Source of the DNA: Holophagales bacterium
GTDB taxonomy: Bacteria; Acidobacteriota; Holophagae; Holophagales; Holophagaceae
Length of the DNA stretch: 26,911 nt
Assembly: GCA_031281385.1 (NCBI GenBank)
Contig: JAITFL010000164.1
Span: 1-26,911 of the forward strand
Direction of reading: 5' to 3'
Shown here: one piece after another, positions 20,740 to 26,911 of the stretch
How positions within the stretch are numbered: position 1 is the first letter of the stretch
Layout of the letters: every line of letters begins with the position of its first letter
The notes under the pieces: generated by a model
Database searches by the model: none
What the model saw: only the letters and a program-made list of their open reading frames with translations
What the model was told of the DNA's origin: nothing
Translations under genes and position numbers: made by a program

Positions 20740-20910
20740 TGCCGATTGAATACGCGGCGAGGTCATTCGCCGCTTAACCTCGGAACTAGTGACTTTTCGG
20801 CCTTTGACGCTCCGCGCCGGGTCATGGAAAAACTTCCGGATGCTAACTGGGGGTCCGCTCGGGACTCACTCGCATGCGAGCGCCCCCCTCGCTGCCCCCC
20901 AGACCCCCTG
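20740..20910 (+). repeat. Dispersed hairpin repeat, copy 2
   Basis: Homologous to 13557-13810: hairpin GCGGCGA/TCGCCGC around GGTCAT (20754-20773), GCCGGGTCATGGAAAAACTT, ATGCTAACTGGGGG, palindrome CTCGCATGCGAG, CCCCCCAGACCCCC. CTGGGGG (20847) pairs with CCCCCAG (20896). With the TTGACAATTG-type simple repeats at 20927-20957 it fills most of the 440-bp gap before mscL. Confidence 0.65.
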
Positions 20911-20992
20911 CGGCTCCGATTAACAAATTGACAATTGACAATGGGCAATTGACAATTGTGGATGCGGGCTGCGCCCGCGCCGATTCCTATAT

Positions 20993-21061
20993 TGAGGTAC
21001 ACCAATTGTGTGGCCGCTTTCAAAAATCACTTAAAATGGCTATGTGGGTGTAAGTACCTCA
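20993..21061 (+). promoter_or_regulatory. Inverted repeat directly upstream of mscL
   Basis: TGAGGTAC (20993-21000) and GTACCTCA (21054-21061) are exact inverted repeats 53 nt apart, ending 20 nt before the mscL ATG. They could close a leader RNA structure or be paired operator half-sites. Confidence 0.3.
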
Positions 21062-21081
21062 GTTAACAATTGGGGGCAAAC

Positions 21082-21474
21082 ATGTCATTCAAGGGCGAAT
21101 TCAAAGCGTTCATCACGAGAGGGAACGTAGTTGACTTGTCAATAGCCGTCGTGGTCGGCGGCGCGTTTGGCAAGATAGTCACGGCACTGGTTGAAGGGAT
21201 AATCATGCCCGGCCTGAGCCTGATGCTGCCAAACAACGAGTGGCACAGTTGGGCCATCGGGCCATTTAGGGTGGGGATGCTATTAGGCTCCGTGGTTGAC
21301 TTTTTGCTGATTTCCCTTGGGATTTTCCTTGTGCTGGTCAAGGGCCTTGGCTCCATCAATAAATTGACTGGAAAGCACGAACCCACTAACAAGACCTGCC
21401 CTTATTGCCTTGAGACGATTCGGTACGGGGCAAAAAAGTGCAAATTCTGCGCCAGTGAGCAGAACCCAGAGTGA
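21082..21474 (+). CDS. mscL: Large-conductance mechanosensitive channel with zinc-ribbon-like tail
   Basis: 130 aa. Residues 1-95 are MscL: FKAFITRGNVVDLSIAVVVGGAFGKIV (first helix and its cytosolic N-terminal amphipath), periplasmic loop, second helix VVDFLLISLGIFLVLVKG. MscL opens under membrane tension during osmotic downshock. The usual cytoplasmic charged bundle is replaced by a C-terminal CPYC-x10-CKFC motif, a double-CxxC zinc-ribbon or rubredoxin-like knuckle, so the tail may bind metal or sense redox. Start: ATG 21082, since GGGGG lies five nt upstream; the upstream TTG at 21070 is unlikely. Stand-alone gene. Confidence 0.9.
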   Translation: MSFKGEFKAFITRGNVVDLSIAVVVGGAFGKIVTALVEGIIMPGLSLMLPNNEWHSWAIGPFRVGMLLGSVVDFLLISLGIFLVLVKGLGSINKLTGKHEPTNKTCPYCLETIRYGAKKCKFCASEQNPE

Positions 21475-21537
21475 CTTGGCGCCAGCATCTTTGAACGAAA
21501 CAGATTATATAATTGGCTCGACATCTAATGGTCGAAA

Positions 21538-22080
21538 TCATTTCCCCTTGGGTTCAGCCGCCTCGCTGACCGTGACGTGCAGGGAATATGGCTCGTGGAT
21601 GACATTTAGCTCTGTGGTGTCAACTATGAAAAAAATAGTCCTTGCCTCTTTGCCGGGATTGACGTACTTGGTCTGGGGATCACATGCATGCATCGAATGG
21701 TGCACCATCCCTTTTTCGAGAAGGCCAGCGCGGTTGGATGCCTTCACTACGAACCAAGCCTCGTGGTTCCCCCTCAGCCTGACATTCATGGTTTGGCCCG
21801 GCTGGACCGTGGCCTGGTAGGCTTTGCGGCCTGCGGTGCCTTCCATTTTGTCGTTGATTATCGCGTCGCCCTCTGGCAGCGCCACTGCATCAATCAGCCC
21901 ACCTCTTCTGGCCATGCGGCGTATGTAAGCGTCCATGGGGGTGCCAGAATAAGTGGGCGCTGGGTCAGGGTATTTTGGGGGCCTAGGCCCGCTGACCTTT
22001 GGCAGATCCGAAGCATTGTACTCCGGCGGTTCCGCCTGTGTCATGGCGAAAGCTAGAAGTAGAGGAAGAAATGCTGGCAT
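21538..22080 (-). CDS. Exported hypothetical protein
   Basis: 180 aa. Signal sequence MPAFLPLLLAFAMTQA, then a Pro-rich stretch (VSGPRPPKYPDPAPTYSG), and a C-terminal region predicted as beta-rich (YQATVQPGQTMNVRLRGN, EAWFVVKASN, ARTIFFIVDTT, YSLHVTVS). The ending resembles a small immunoglobulin-like or C2-like sandwich; no family recognised. Start: ATG 22080 with an ideal AGGAGG five nt upstream. Convergent with mscL. The 280 bp upstream, to the B12 promoter, contain nothing I can identify. Confidence 0.65.
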   Translation of the reverse strand: MPAFLPLLLAFAMTQAEPPEYNASDLPKVSGPRPPKYPDPAPTYSGTPMDAYIRRMARRGGLIDAVALPEGDAIINDKMEGTAGRKAYQATVQPGQTMNVRLRGNHEAWFVVKASNRAGLLEKGMVHHSMHACDPQTKYVNPGKEARTIFFIVDTTELNVIHEPYSLHVTVSEAAEPKGK

Positions 22081-22326
22081 ATAGACCTCCTGTGACTTAC
22101 TTACTAATTTACTAATATTCTAGTGCCGAACAACAGGGAAATGTTCCCATTTTTGTGGGAATTATCGTGCTGACTTGGAATCGCAAAACAGCACAAATCA
22201 TTCATACGCAATTACAGTCAAGACCGATGACTCGGTAACGTATTTAGAGATAACCTAGCCCATTTCGCCTGAACTAACGCCGCCTGCCCCTGCTGCTGTC
22301 AATCGTTGGACAATTAATCTTGGGGC

Positions 22327-22354
22327 TTGCACCAACCATCATTTCTGTTATAGT
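22327..22354 (+). promoter_or_regulatory. Promoter of the cobalamin-uptake operon
   Basis: TTGCAC (22327-22332), 16-nt spacer, TATAGT (22349-22354), placed a few bases before the riboswitch. Confidence 0.5.
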
Positions 22355-22357
22355 TGG

Positions 22358-22556
22358 AGTCTGACAGTTCTGGATGTCGGGAAGCCGGTGAAAATCCGGC
22401 GCTGCCCCGCAACGGTGAGCAACGCGCCTAGCAATACTTGAATTAGGCGCGGGACCTCGAAGCCAGTGCCACTGGGAAACTGGGAAGGCCCTGGGGGATC
22501 AATCGGTGATAGATCATTGATCCAGTCGAACCTGCGAGCCCGGAGACCGGTCCAGC
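22358..22556 (+). ncRNA. Cobalamin riboswitch
   Basis: Contains the conserved series GGGAAGCCGGTGAAAATCCG, GCTGCCCCGCAACGGTGA, GAAGCCAGTGCC-type segment, and the B12 box AGCCCGGAGACC at 22537-22548, in the right order and spacing for the adenosyl/hydroxocobalamin aptamer. It precedes a btuB-like gene, the classic target: binding of cobalamin lowers expression of the uptake system. Confidence 0.93.
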
Positions 22557-22621
22557 GCACATAACCCCCGCCGAGGGAGCGGACAGGTCTGCTGGGCAGG
22601 AAGGCTCCTGTCCTCATTCTG

Positions 22622-22654
22622 CCATGCCCCCCGGCCACATGCGTGGAGGCATGG
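22622..22654 (+). promoter_or_regulatory. Ribosome-site-sequestering hairpin of the riboswitch
   Basis: CCATGCC (22622-22628) pairs with GGCATGG (22648-22654), which directly precedes the ATG, and an inner CCAC/GTGG stem covers part of the GGAGG ribosome site. No terminator T-run is present, so control is probably translational. Confidence 0.5.
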
Positions 22655-24625
22655 ATGATTTCAAAACTCACACTTCTCTTTCTTGGCGCGGCGGCGTTTG
22701 CCAGCGCACAGTCCGCTACGGACCAAGAAAAACCCAAGGCCCAGCCAAAGGCCGTACCCAGCGAAACGGTGACTATCACCGCCGAGGCGGAAAGCGTCGA
22801 GGTACTCAAGACGCCAAACCAAGTGATAGTGGTGGACGCCGAAAAGATAGCCAAGATTGGCAGCAACAACCTAGTAAAACTGCTGGAATCTGTGTTCCCT
22901 GGCCGCGCCATCCCGCTTGGCGGCCCCGGCACACAGACAAGCCTCTTTATCAACGGGGCGCGATCGTCGGACACTGTCGTATTGGTGGACGGCATCCGCG
23001 TCACCGACCCTAATTTGGGGCTGAGCATGTCGAATTTTGGCCTTACGGGCGTTGACAGGGTAGAGATACTGCTTGGGCCTGCGTCAACGCTATATGGCTC
23101 TGACGCGCATGGAGGCGTTGTTTCAATGTCTGGTGGGGCCCCAAGCGAGGCAGGGTTCTCCGGCCATGTTCTTGGACAGGCGGGCACGCTAGGGCAGATG
23201 CGCCTCGGTGCGCTGGCCTCGTACAGTTGGGGCAGCGGCTGGGTGCGGGGTTCGGGGGACGCTGACCAAAGCCCTTCGTCCATCAAAACCGACCTCCCCT
23301 ACAGACAGTCGGCAGGGTATTTGGGCTTTGGCCAGCAGTTTGGCGAAAGCTGGCTGGTCAAGCTGAACCACCGCTCCAACTACATCGGTGCCCCGACGCC
23401 ATTCGACACCGATACGGGGTGGCCCTCAAAGAGGCTTTTTGACCTTGGGAGAGAGTCCTTGGTCTGGCAGAGCTTCACCACGGCGTCGCTGAATGGCAAT
23501 TTTACCGACAGCATATCAGCCGAAGTCAATCTTGGCAGCATAAGCCAAGAAAACTACAACAACGCCAACGTCAAGAACACCAATACCTATAGCAGCCCCA
23601 GCCATCCGAAACTGGACAGAACCCAAGGGAACGCGCGGGCCACTTGGAAAATTGACATGGCAAGCGTCACACTGCTGGGGGACTACATCACCGAAGAACT
23701 CAACACCAATACAGCCAATGCTACCGCCAATGTAGTGCGCTCGGCCACGCACACAGCCTTTGCGCTGGAGGGCAGCGTAGAGCCATTGCCGGTGCTGCGC
23801 TTTGTCGGCAGCGTGAGGCAGCAGAACGACGTGCTTAGCCCAACCAAAGATTCTGAATCCAAAGTTGACCAGATGACATGGAAAGTTGGGGCCAACCTCC
23901 TTTTGCCATCAGGATTCCGCGCATACGCCAGCACAGGCACTTCTTTCAACACTCCAAGCCTTTCCCAAGTCAACGCAAATATTACCAGCGGCAAGCCAGA
24001 TTTGAAGAACGAGCGCAGCCGTTCCATTTTTGCCGGCATTGGCTATGAACACAACAAACAGTGGTGGTTGAGGGCCGACGCGTCAAAAATTGACTACAGC
24101 GACATACTTCAATATGTTTGGGATACCAGCCTTTGGTACTACAACATCCAAGAAGTCCAAGTACAGGGCATTGAAGTAGCCGGAGGCATGAGGGGAAACA
24201 ACTGGGACTCAGAACTTTGGGTGAGAAGCCAAGAGGGGCGGCAGATGGATTTGCCCGAACCACAGCAATTGTCGTGGTTCCAAAGGCGCCCATTCTTCTC
24301 CGCTGGCGTAAGGGCCAATTGCATGGTGTGGGGCGTCAACCTTGGGGCTAATCTCTCCTATATCGGGAACAGATACGACTATCCATTAGATGCCAGCGGG
24401 CCAACGGCGAATAAGACCACCCTGATAGACCTCACGCTGCGCGGCAGCATGAATTTAGGCAAATCTCTCACCGTCACGCTTTTGGCTGAGAGGCTGCTGC
24501 AAGACGGCCTGAGCTTGGATGACTGGCAGCAGAGAAAGGACGTAGGGCAAAACAACGTGAGCTACGCCGAGGGCTTCCCCTTGCAGGGACGCTCTGTCAG
24601 TTTGGAACTTAGGTATAGATTCTAG
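22655..24625 (+). CDS. btuB: TonB-dependent receptor, BtuB-like (cobalamin uptake)
   Basis: 656 aa outer-membrane protein. Signal sequence MISKLTLLFLGAAAFASAQ; TonB-box-like ETVTITAEA at ~residue 40; plug domain (LVKLLESVFPGRAI, SLFINGARSSDTVVLVDGIR, VDRVEILLGPASTLYGSDAHGGVV); beta-barrel with C-terminal Phe (SVSLELRYRF). Placement directly under a cobalamin riboswitch identifies the ligand as cobalamin or a related corrinoid. The 'IR' and 'YGSDAxGGV' blocks are typical of BtuB. Start: ATG 22655 (GGAGG five nt upstream), not the GTG four codons before. A terminator-like repeat follows 18 nt after the stop. Confidence 0.88.
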   Translation: MISKLTLLFLGAAAFASAQSATDQEKPKAQPKAVPSETVTITAEAESVEVLKTPNQVIVVDAEKIAKIGSNNLVKLLESVFPGRAIPLGGPGTQTSLFINGARSSDTVVLVDGIRVTDPNLGLSMSNFGLTGVDRVEILLGPASTLYGSDAHGGVVSMSGGAPSEAGFSGHVLGQAGTLGQMRLGALASYSWGSGWVRGSGDADQSPSSIKTDLPYRQSAGYLGFGQQFGESWLVKLNHRSNYIGAPTPFDTDTGWPSKRLFDLGRESLVWQSFTTASLNGNFTDSISAEVNLGSISQENYNNANVKNTNTYSSPSHPKLDRTQGNARATWKIDMASVTLLGDYITEELNTNTANATANVVRSATHTAFALEGSVEPLPVLRFVGSVRQQNDVLSPTKDSESKVDQMTWKVGANLLLPSGFRAYASTGTSFNTPSLSQVNANITSGKPDLKNERSRSIFAGIGYEHNKQWWLRADASKIDYSDILQYVWDTSLWYYNIQEVQVQGIEVAGGMRGNNWDSELWVRSQEGRQMDLPEPQQLSWFQRRPFFSAGVRANCMVWGVNLGANLSYIGNRYDYPLDASGPTANKTTLIDLTLRGSMNLGKSLTVTLLAERLLQDGLSLDDWQQRKDVGQNNVSYAEGFPLQGRSVSLELRYRF

Positions 24626-24642
24626 CTTTTTTGCATGAAATG

Positions 24643-24691
24643 CTTGCGGGCAATTGGGATAGCAGCTACGCCCGCCCGCAAGTCCCTTTTT
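24643..24691 (+). terminator. Terminator-like repeat, copy 1, after btuB
   Basis: CTTGCGGGC and GCCCGCAAG (nine pairs, 22-nt loop) followed by CCC and five T. The unit 24629-24691 recurs with ~85% similarity at 24971-25037. Confidence 0.7.
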
Positions 24692-24724
24692 GTCATCCAA
24701 CCACCATTCCCAAGGAGGGACGGA

Positions 24725-24928
24725 ATGAATCAGCCATTGGTTAAACCAGAACAAAGCGATACTCGATGCCCAACCGACTGGGACGATAACCATCAGTGTC
24801 CGCACAGCCCCAAGCCTGAACAACTTCATGGAGGGTTCCTAATAGTCTACGCAAAGGACGTTCCACACAACTGCGAGGAATGCAACCGAGACTATGCCGA
24901 CAAGAACGCAAACAATGCAGCAAAATAG
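24725..24928 (+). CDS. 67-aa cysteine-containing protein between terminator repeats
   Basis: Starts MNQPLVKPEQSDTRCPTDWD with a perfect AAGGAGG six nt upstream; four Cys in two pairs (RCPTDW...HQCPHS and HNCEECNRD), suggesting metal binding. Soluble, ends with Asn/Ala-rich NKNANNAAK-like tail. It lies between btuB and the btuF-like gene but is bounded on both sides by the repeated terminator hairpin, so it may have separate transcription. An opposite-strand frame (24455-24829) has a hydrophobic stretch and a weaker ribosome site; I prefer the + strand reading but cannot exclude the other. Confidence 0.5.
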   Translation: MNQPLVKPEQSDTRCPTDWDDNHQCPHSPKPEQLHGGFLIVYAKDVPHNCEECNRDYADKNANNAAK

Positions 24929-24988
24929 CTCGGAAACACAATACTTCGTGGAATTAAGTATGTAGTTCCCGCTTTTTTGCATAAAATG

Positions 24989-25037
24989 CTTGCGGGCACA
25001 TTGGGATTGCAGCTATTCCCGCCCGCAAGCGTCTTTT
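24989..25037 (+). terminator. Terminator-like repeat, copy 2, before the btuF-like gene
   Basis: Same nine-pair stem (24989-24997 with 25021-25029) as copy 1, different loop bases, followed by only TTTT. Both copies are preceded by CTTTTTTGCAT. Confidence 0.6.
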
Positions 25038-25124
25038 GTTACCTGTTGCTGATGCAACATTTTTTAGACTCAAAGCCGCATGTAGCGGTGATTTTCGCCT
25101 AGTGGCTTGGAACCGGGGACTGGC

Positions 25125-26825
25125 ATGGCAGCATATTTTTTCAAAATCATCGGCTATTTGTGCTTTTCCTTCATCATTCAATGCCACTCATCGGCCTCCC
25201 CGCCCAAAAGGGTTGTCAGCCATGCAGTCGGCACCGATGACATTCTATTGGCGCTGGCCGACCCAAGCCAGATTGCGGCACTCAGCCGATTTGCCCATGA
25301 TCCACTGCTTGCGCCAGATGCGGCCAACGCAGCCAAATACCCCGCGCTAAGAGACTCAAGCGCCGAAGACATCCTGCGCTTTAAGCCAGACTTGGTGCTA
25401 TTGACATCCTATTCATCGCCAGAAACAGTGGCCATACTAAAGAAGAGCGGCGTTAGGCTGTTCATCTTGGGGAAATATGAGACGCTGGACGACATCTATG
25501 AGTCATTGCGCCGACTTGGCGACCTGCTGGGGAAAAGGCAAAGGGCCGAGGCGCTTGTGGAATCCTGCCGCGCTAGAGTCAGCGCCCTAAGCAGTGCGCT
25601 AAAGGGTGCAAAGCCAGCCCGCGTCATTTCTGCAAGCGAGTGGCCCTTCATCAATGGCTCCAACACGTCTTTTCAGGAAATATGCGACCACGCGGGAGCC
25701 ATAAATGTAGCCGCCGAAGAGGGTATAGATGGACTCGTGCCAATTCCGGCGGAAAAACTGCTCACTTGGGAAATTGATGCACTTGTGGGGCCAACGAATC
25801 ATCTACCAAACAAATCAGCAACGGCTCTGGCCGACCGATTAAAGAATGTAAGCCCATACCGTTTTCTGAAGGTACTCAAAAGGGGTAAGGTGGTCGAAAT
25901 TCCGTCGGCATTGTTCCAATCAACCAGCCACCACATGATCACCGCCTTTGAAACCTTGGCAAAGGCTCTGCACCCGGAACGCTTTGCCGGGCTGTCCAGC
26001 GGCCCCGTAAATGATATGCAAGATATGTCGCCAACGGCTCCCTTCATTTGGTGGTCTGTGGGCAAGGCCGGGCGCCTGCCAGACGGACGCACCGAGCAGG
26101 CCTTAACCCTGATGGTTCTGCCTGACAGCGAAATTAAAAGACCAGAGGCCTGGATACGGATAAAGGCCCCTAAGATAACCCCTGTGGGCGAAACTTGGGT
26201 AAGGGTGACGTCGGACAATATTTCCAAGGCAGGCTGGTTCAGGGGCCAATGGTCGTCTTCCGCGCCATATACTTTGGCAGTCCAGTCCAGCGAATACGCC
26301 ACGGCTGACGTATTTGCAAGGACTGAAATAAATGGGCGGGTTTATTTCGCCCAAACGCGCCTGATGCTGTATGGAATGGGCGGAGCCACCGAAAAGGGAG
26401 ATGATGGCGCCATAGAAGGGCCCGGCTGCCCAGAGTTCAATGTGCGTTCCAGCGGGGGTTTTTACTGGCCGCAGACGGGCGACGAGTTCACTTTTGCCAT
26501 TGACGGCCAAAAGGCCAATGACTATTTGGAAGTCTGGGGCGCTGGCCGGGAGATGCTGGCCGCAGTGCAAGCGTTGGGGGAAGGCTACAAGTACACCCCG
26601 CCGCACGACCCAGAGCTGAACAGGCTGGAACTAACCGAATCCAAGCCACTTATTTTTGTGCAGCGACTTGATGGGGGCGGAGCCGCCAGCTACACCCAAT
26701 TGGTACACCGCTCGCGGGACGCATTTTGGAACATAAAAGCCGGCATAGCAATTCTAGTGGTCTCTCTTTTGGCCACAGGGCTGACAGTAGGCATCATTAG
26801 GAGGAGGGAGCGGCCATGCCGTTGA
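25125..26825 (+). CDS. BtuF-like cobalamin-binding protein fused to an extra domain and membrane anchor
   Basis: 566 aa. Signal sequence (AAYFFKIIGYLCFSFIIQC). Residues ~25-290 are a class III periplasmic binding fold as in BtuF/FecB: VSHAVGTDDILLALA, 'AEDILRFKPDLVLLTSYSSPE', 'RLFILGKYETLDDIYESLRRLGDLLG', 'VPIPAEKLLTWEIDALVG'. Residues ~320-535 are an additional region, beta-rich, of no family I recognise, and a C-terminal helix with RRRER anchors the protein. Free BtuF ends after ~270 residues, so the extension is unusual and may tie the protein to the inner membrane next to a transporter. Start: ATG 25125 (GGGGA upstream), not the TTG at 25107. Overlaps the next ATG by ten nt. Confidence 0.75.
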   Translation: MAAYFFKIIGYLCFSFIIQCHSSASPPKRVVSHAVGTDDILLALADPSQIAALSRFAHDPLLAPDAANAAKYPALRDSSAEDILRFKPDLVLLTSYSSPETVAILKKSGVRLFILGKYETLDDIYESLRRLGDLLGKRQRAEALVESCRARVSALSSALKGAKPARVISASEWPFINGSNTSFQEICDHAGAINVAAEEGIDGLVPIPAEKLLTWEIDALVGPTNHLPNKSATALADRLKNVSPYRFLKVLKRGKVVEIPSALFQSTSHHMITAFETLAKALHPERFAGLSSGPVNDMQDMSPTAPFIWWSVGKAGRLPDGRTEQALTLMVLPDSEIKRPEAWIRIKAPKITPVGETWVRVTSDNISKAGWFRGQWSSSAPYTLAVQSSEYATADVFARTEINGRVYFAQTRLMLYGMGGATEKGDDGAIEGPGCPEFNVRSSGGFYWPQTGDEFTFAIDGQKANDYLEVWGAGREMLAAVQALGEGYKYTPPHDPELNRLELTESKPLIFVQRLDGGGAASYTQLVHRSRDAFWNIKAGIAILVVSLLATGLTVGIIRRRERPCR

Positions 26826-26911
26826 ACAGAATCCGCTTTATGGCGCAGCATCTGGCCTTTGTCTTTCTGATGTACGGCGGGCGCCTTGGCATTTTTTTGG
26901 GCCATTCCCTG
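26816..26911 (+). CDS. Start of a membrane protein, possibly NapH-type polyferredoxin (partial)
   Basis: Begins at ATG 26816, overlapping the previous stop, with AGGAGGGAG upstream. 32 residues are visible (MPLNRIRFMAQHLAFVFLMY then GGRLGIFLGHSL). The short basic head followed by a helix and GGRxGIxxG is the usual opening of NapH/RnfA-neighbour 4Fe-4S membrane proteins; the Cys motifs would lie outside the window, so the call is tentative. Coupled to the BtuF-like gene, hence part of the B12-regulated operon unless copy 2 of the terminator interrupts it. Confidence 0.4.
   Translation, partial: MPLNRIRFMAQHLAFVFLMYGGRLGIFLGHSL

Noticed and set aside
20927..20957. TTGACAATTG repeats as the partner transposon end of the TTGTC array
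   Set aside because: Spacing and sequence do not match the array, and core chromosomal genes lie between.

Overview
The window comes from a Gram-negative (outer-membrane-bearing) bacterium of moderately high GC. This is shown by a TonB-dependent receptor, a Tat-exported Fe-S aldo/keto reductase, a membrane polyferredoxin and lipoproteins. The phylum cannot be fixed from the sequence. Roughly 1-13.9 kb is an accessory, phage-derived island. From about 14 kb on the window is chromosomal housekeeping and vitamin B12-uptake DNA.

Island. Two Mu-type head genes, a MuF minor head protein (694-2034) and a gpG-like virion morphogenesis protein (4077-4562), are separated by three cargo genes: an immunity-like small gene, a DUF4747-like gene and a four-helix membrane protein. 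The whole block lies between two copies of a ~155-bp direct repeat. MuF occurs twice more, as a short stand-alone copy (7878-8495) and as a 5'-truncated copy (12076-13143). The first and last carry a C-terminal HExxH (zincin-like) domain behind a low-complexity linker, the architecture of MuF polymorphic toxins. Downstream of the truncated copy, on the same strand, are four small paralogues sharing a motif with the toxin domain but lacking HExxH, then orphan HicB-like proteins. Other island contents are three tandem exported PLD-like paralogues without the HKD catalytic residues, each preceded by an overlapping ~45-aa micro-gene, and a coiled-coil repeat lipoprotein. The most unusual item is 8586-9374: five tandem promoter-plus-structured-RNA units at a ~166-nt period, filling the gap between a MuF gene and the HicB genes. 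Three of the five RNAs are clearly homologous with compensatory stem changes. Upstream of the truncated MuF gene is a helically phased TTGTC array inside an inverted repeat, which looks like a transposon end or a regulator array.

Chromosomal part. A lipoprotein gene converges on one open frame encoding dephospho-CoA kinase (CoaE) joined to a TldD metalloprotease, with an intact Shine-Dalgarno and ATG at the domain junction. Next is a two-gene redox operon (polyferredoxin, then Tat-type aldo/keto reductase with Fe-S motifs), an exported hypothetical, mscL with a C-terminal zinc-ribbon-like tail, and another exported hypothetical. A cobalamin riboswitch then precedes a BtuB-like receptor, a short cysteine-containing gene between two copies of a terminator-like repeat, a BtuF-like binding protein with an extra C-terminal domain and membrane anchor, and the start of a membrane protein that may be another polyferredoxin. 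Dispersed hairpin repeats occur in the intergenic gaps at 13.5, 17.0 and 20.8 kb.
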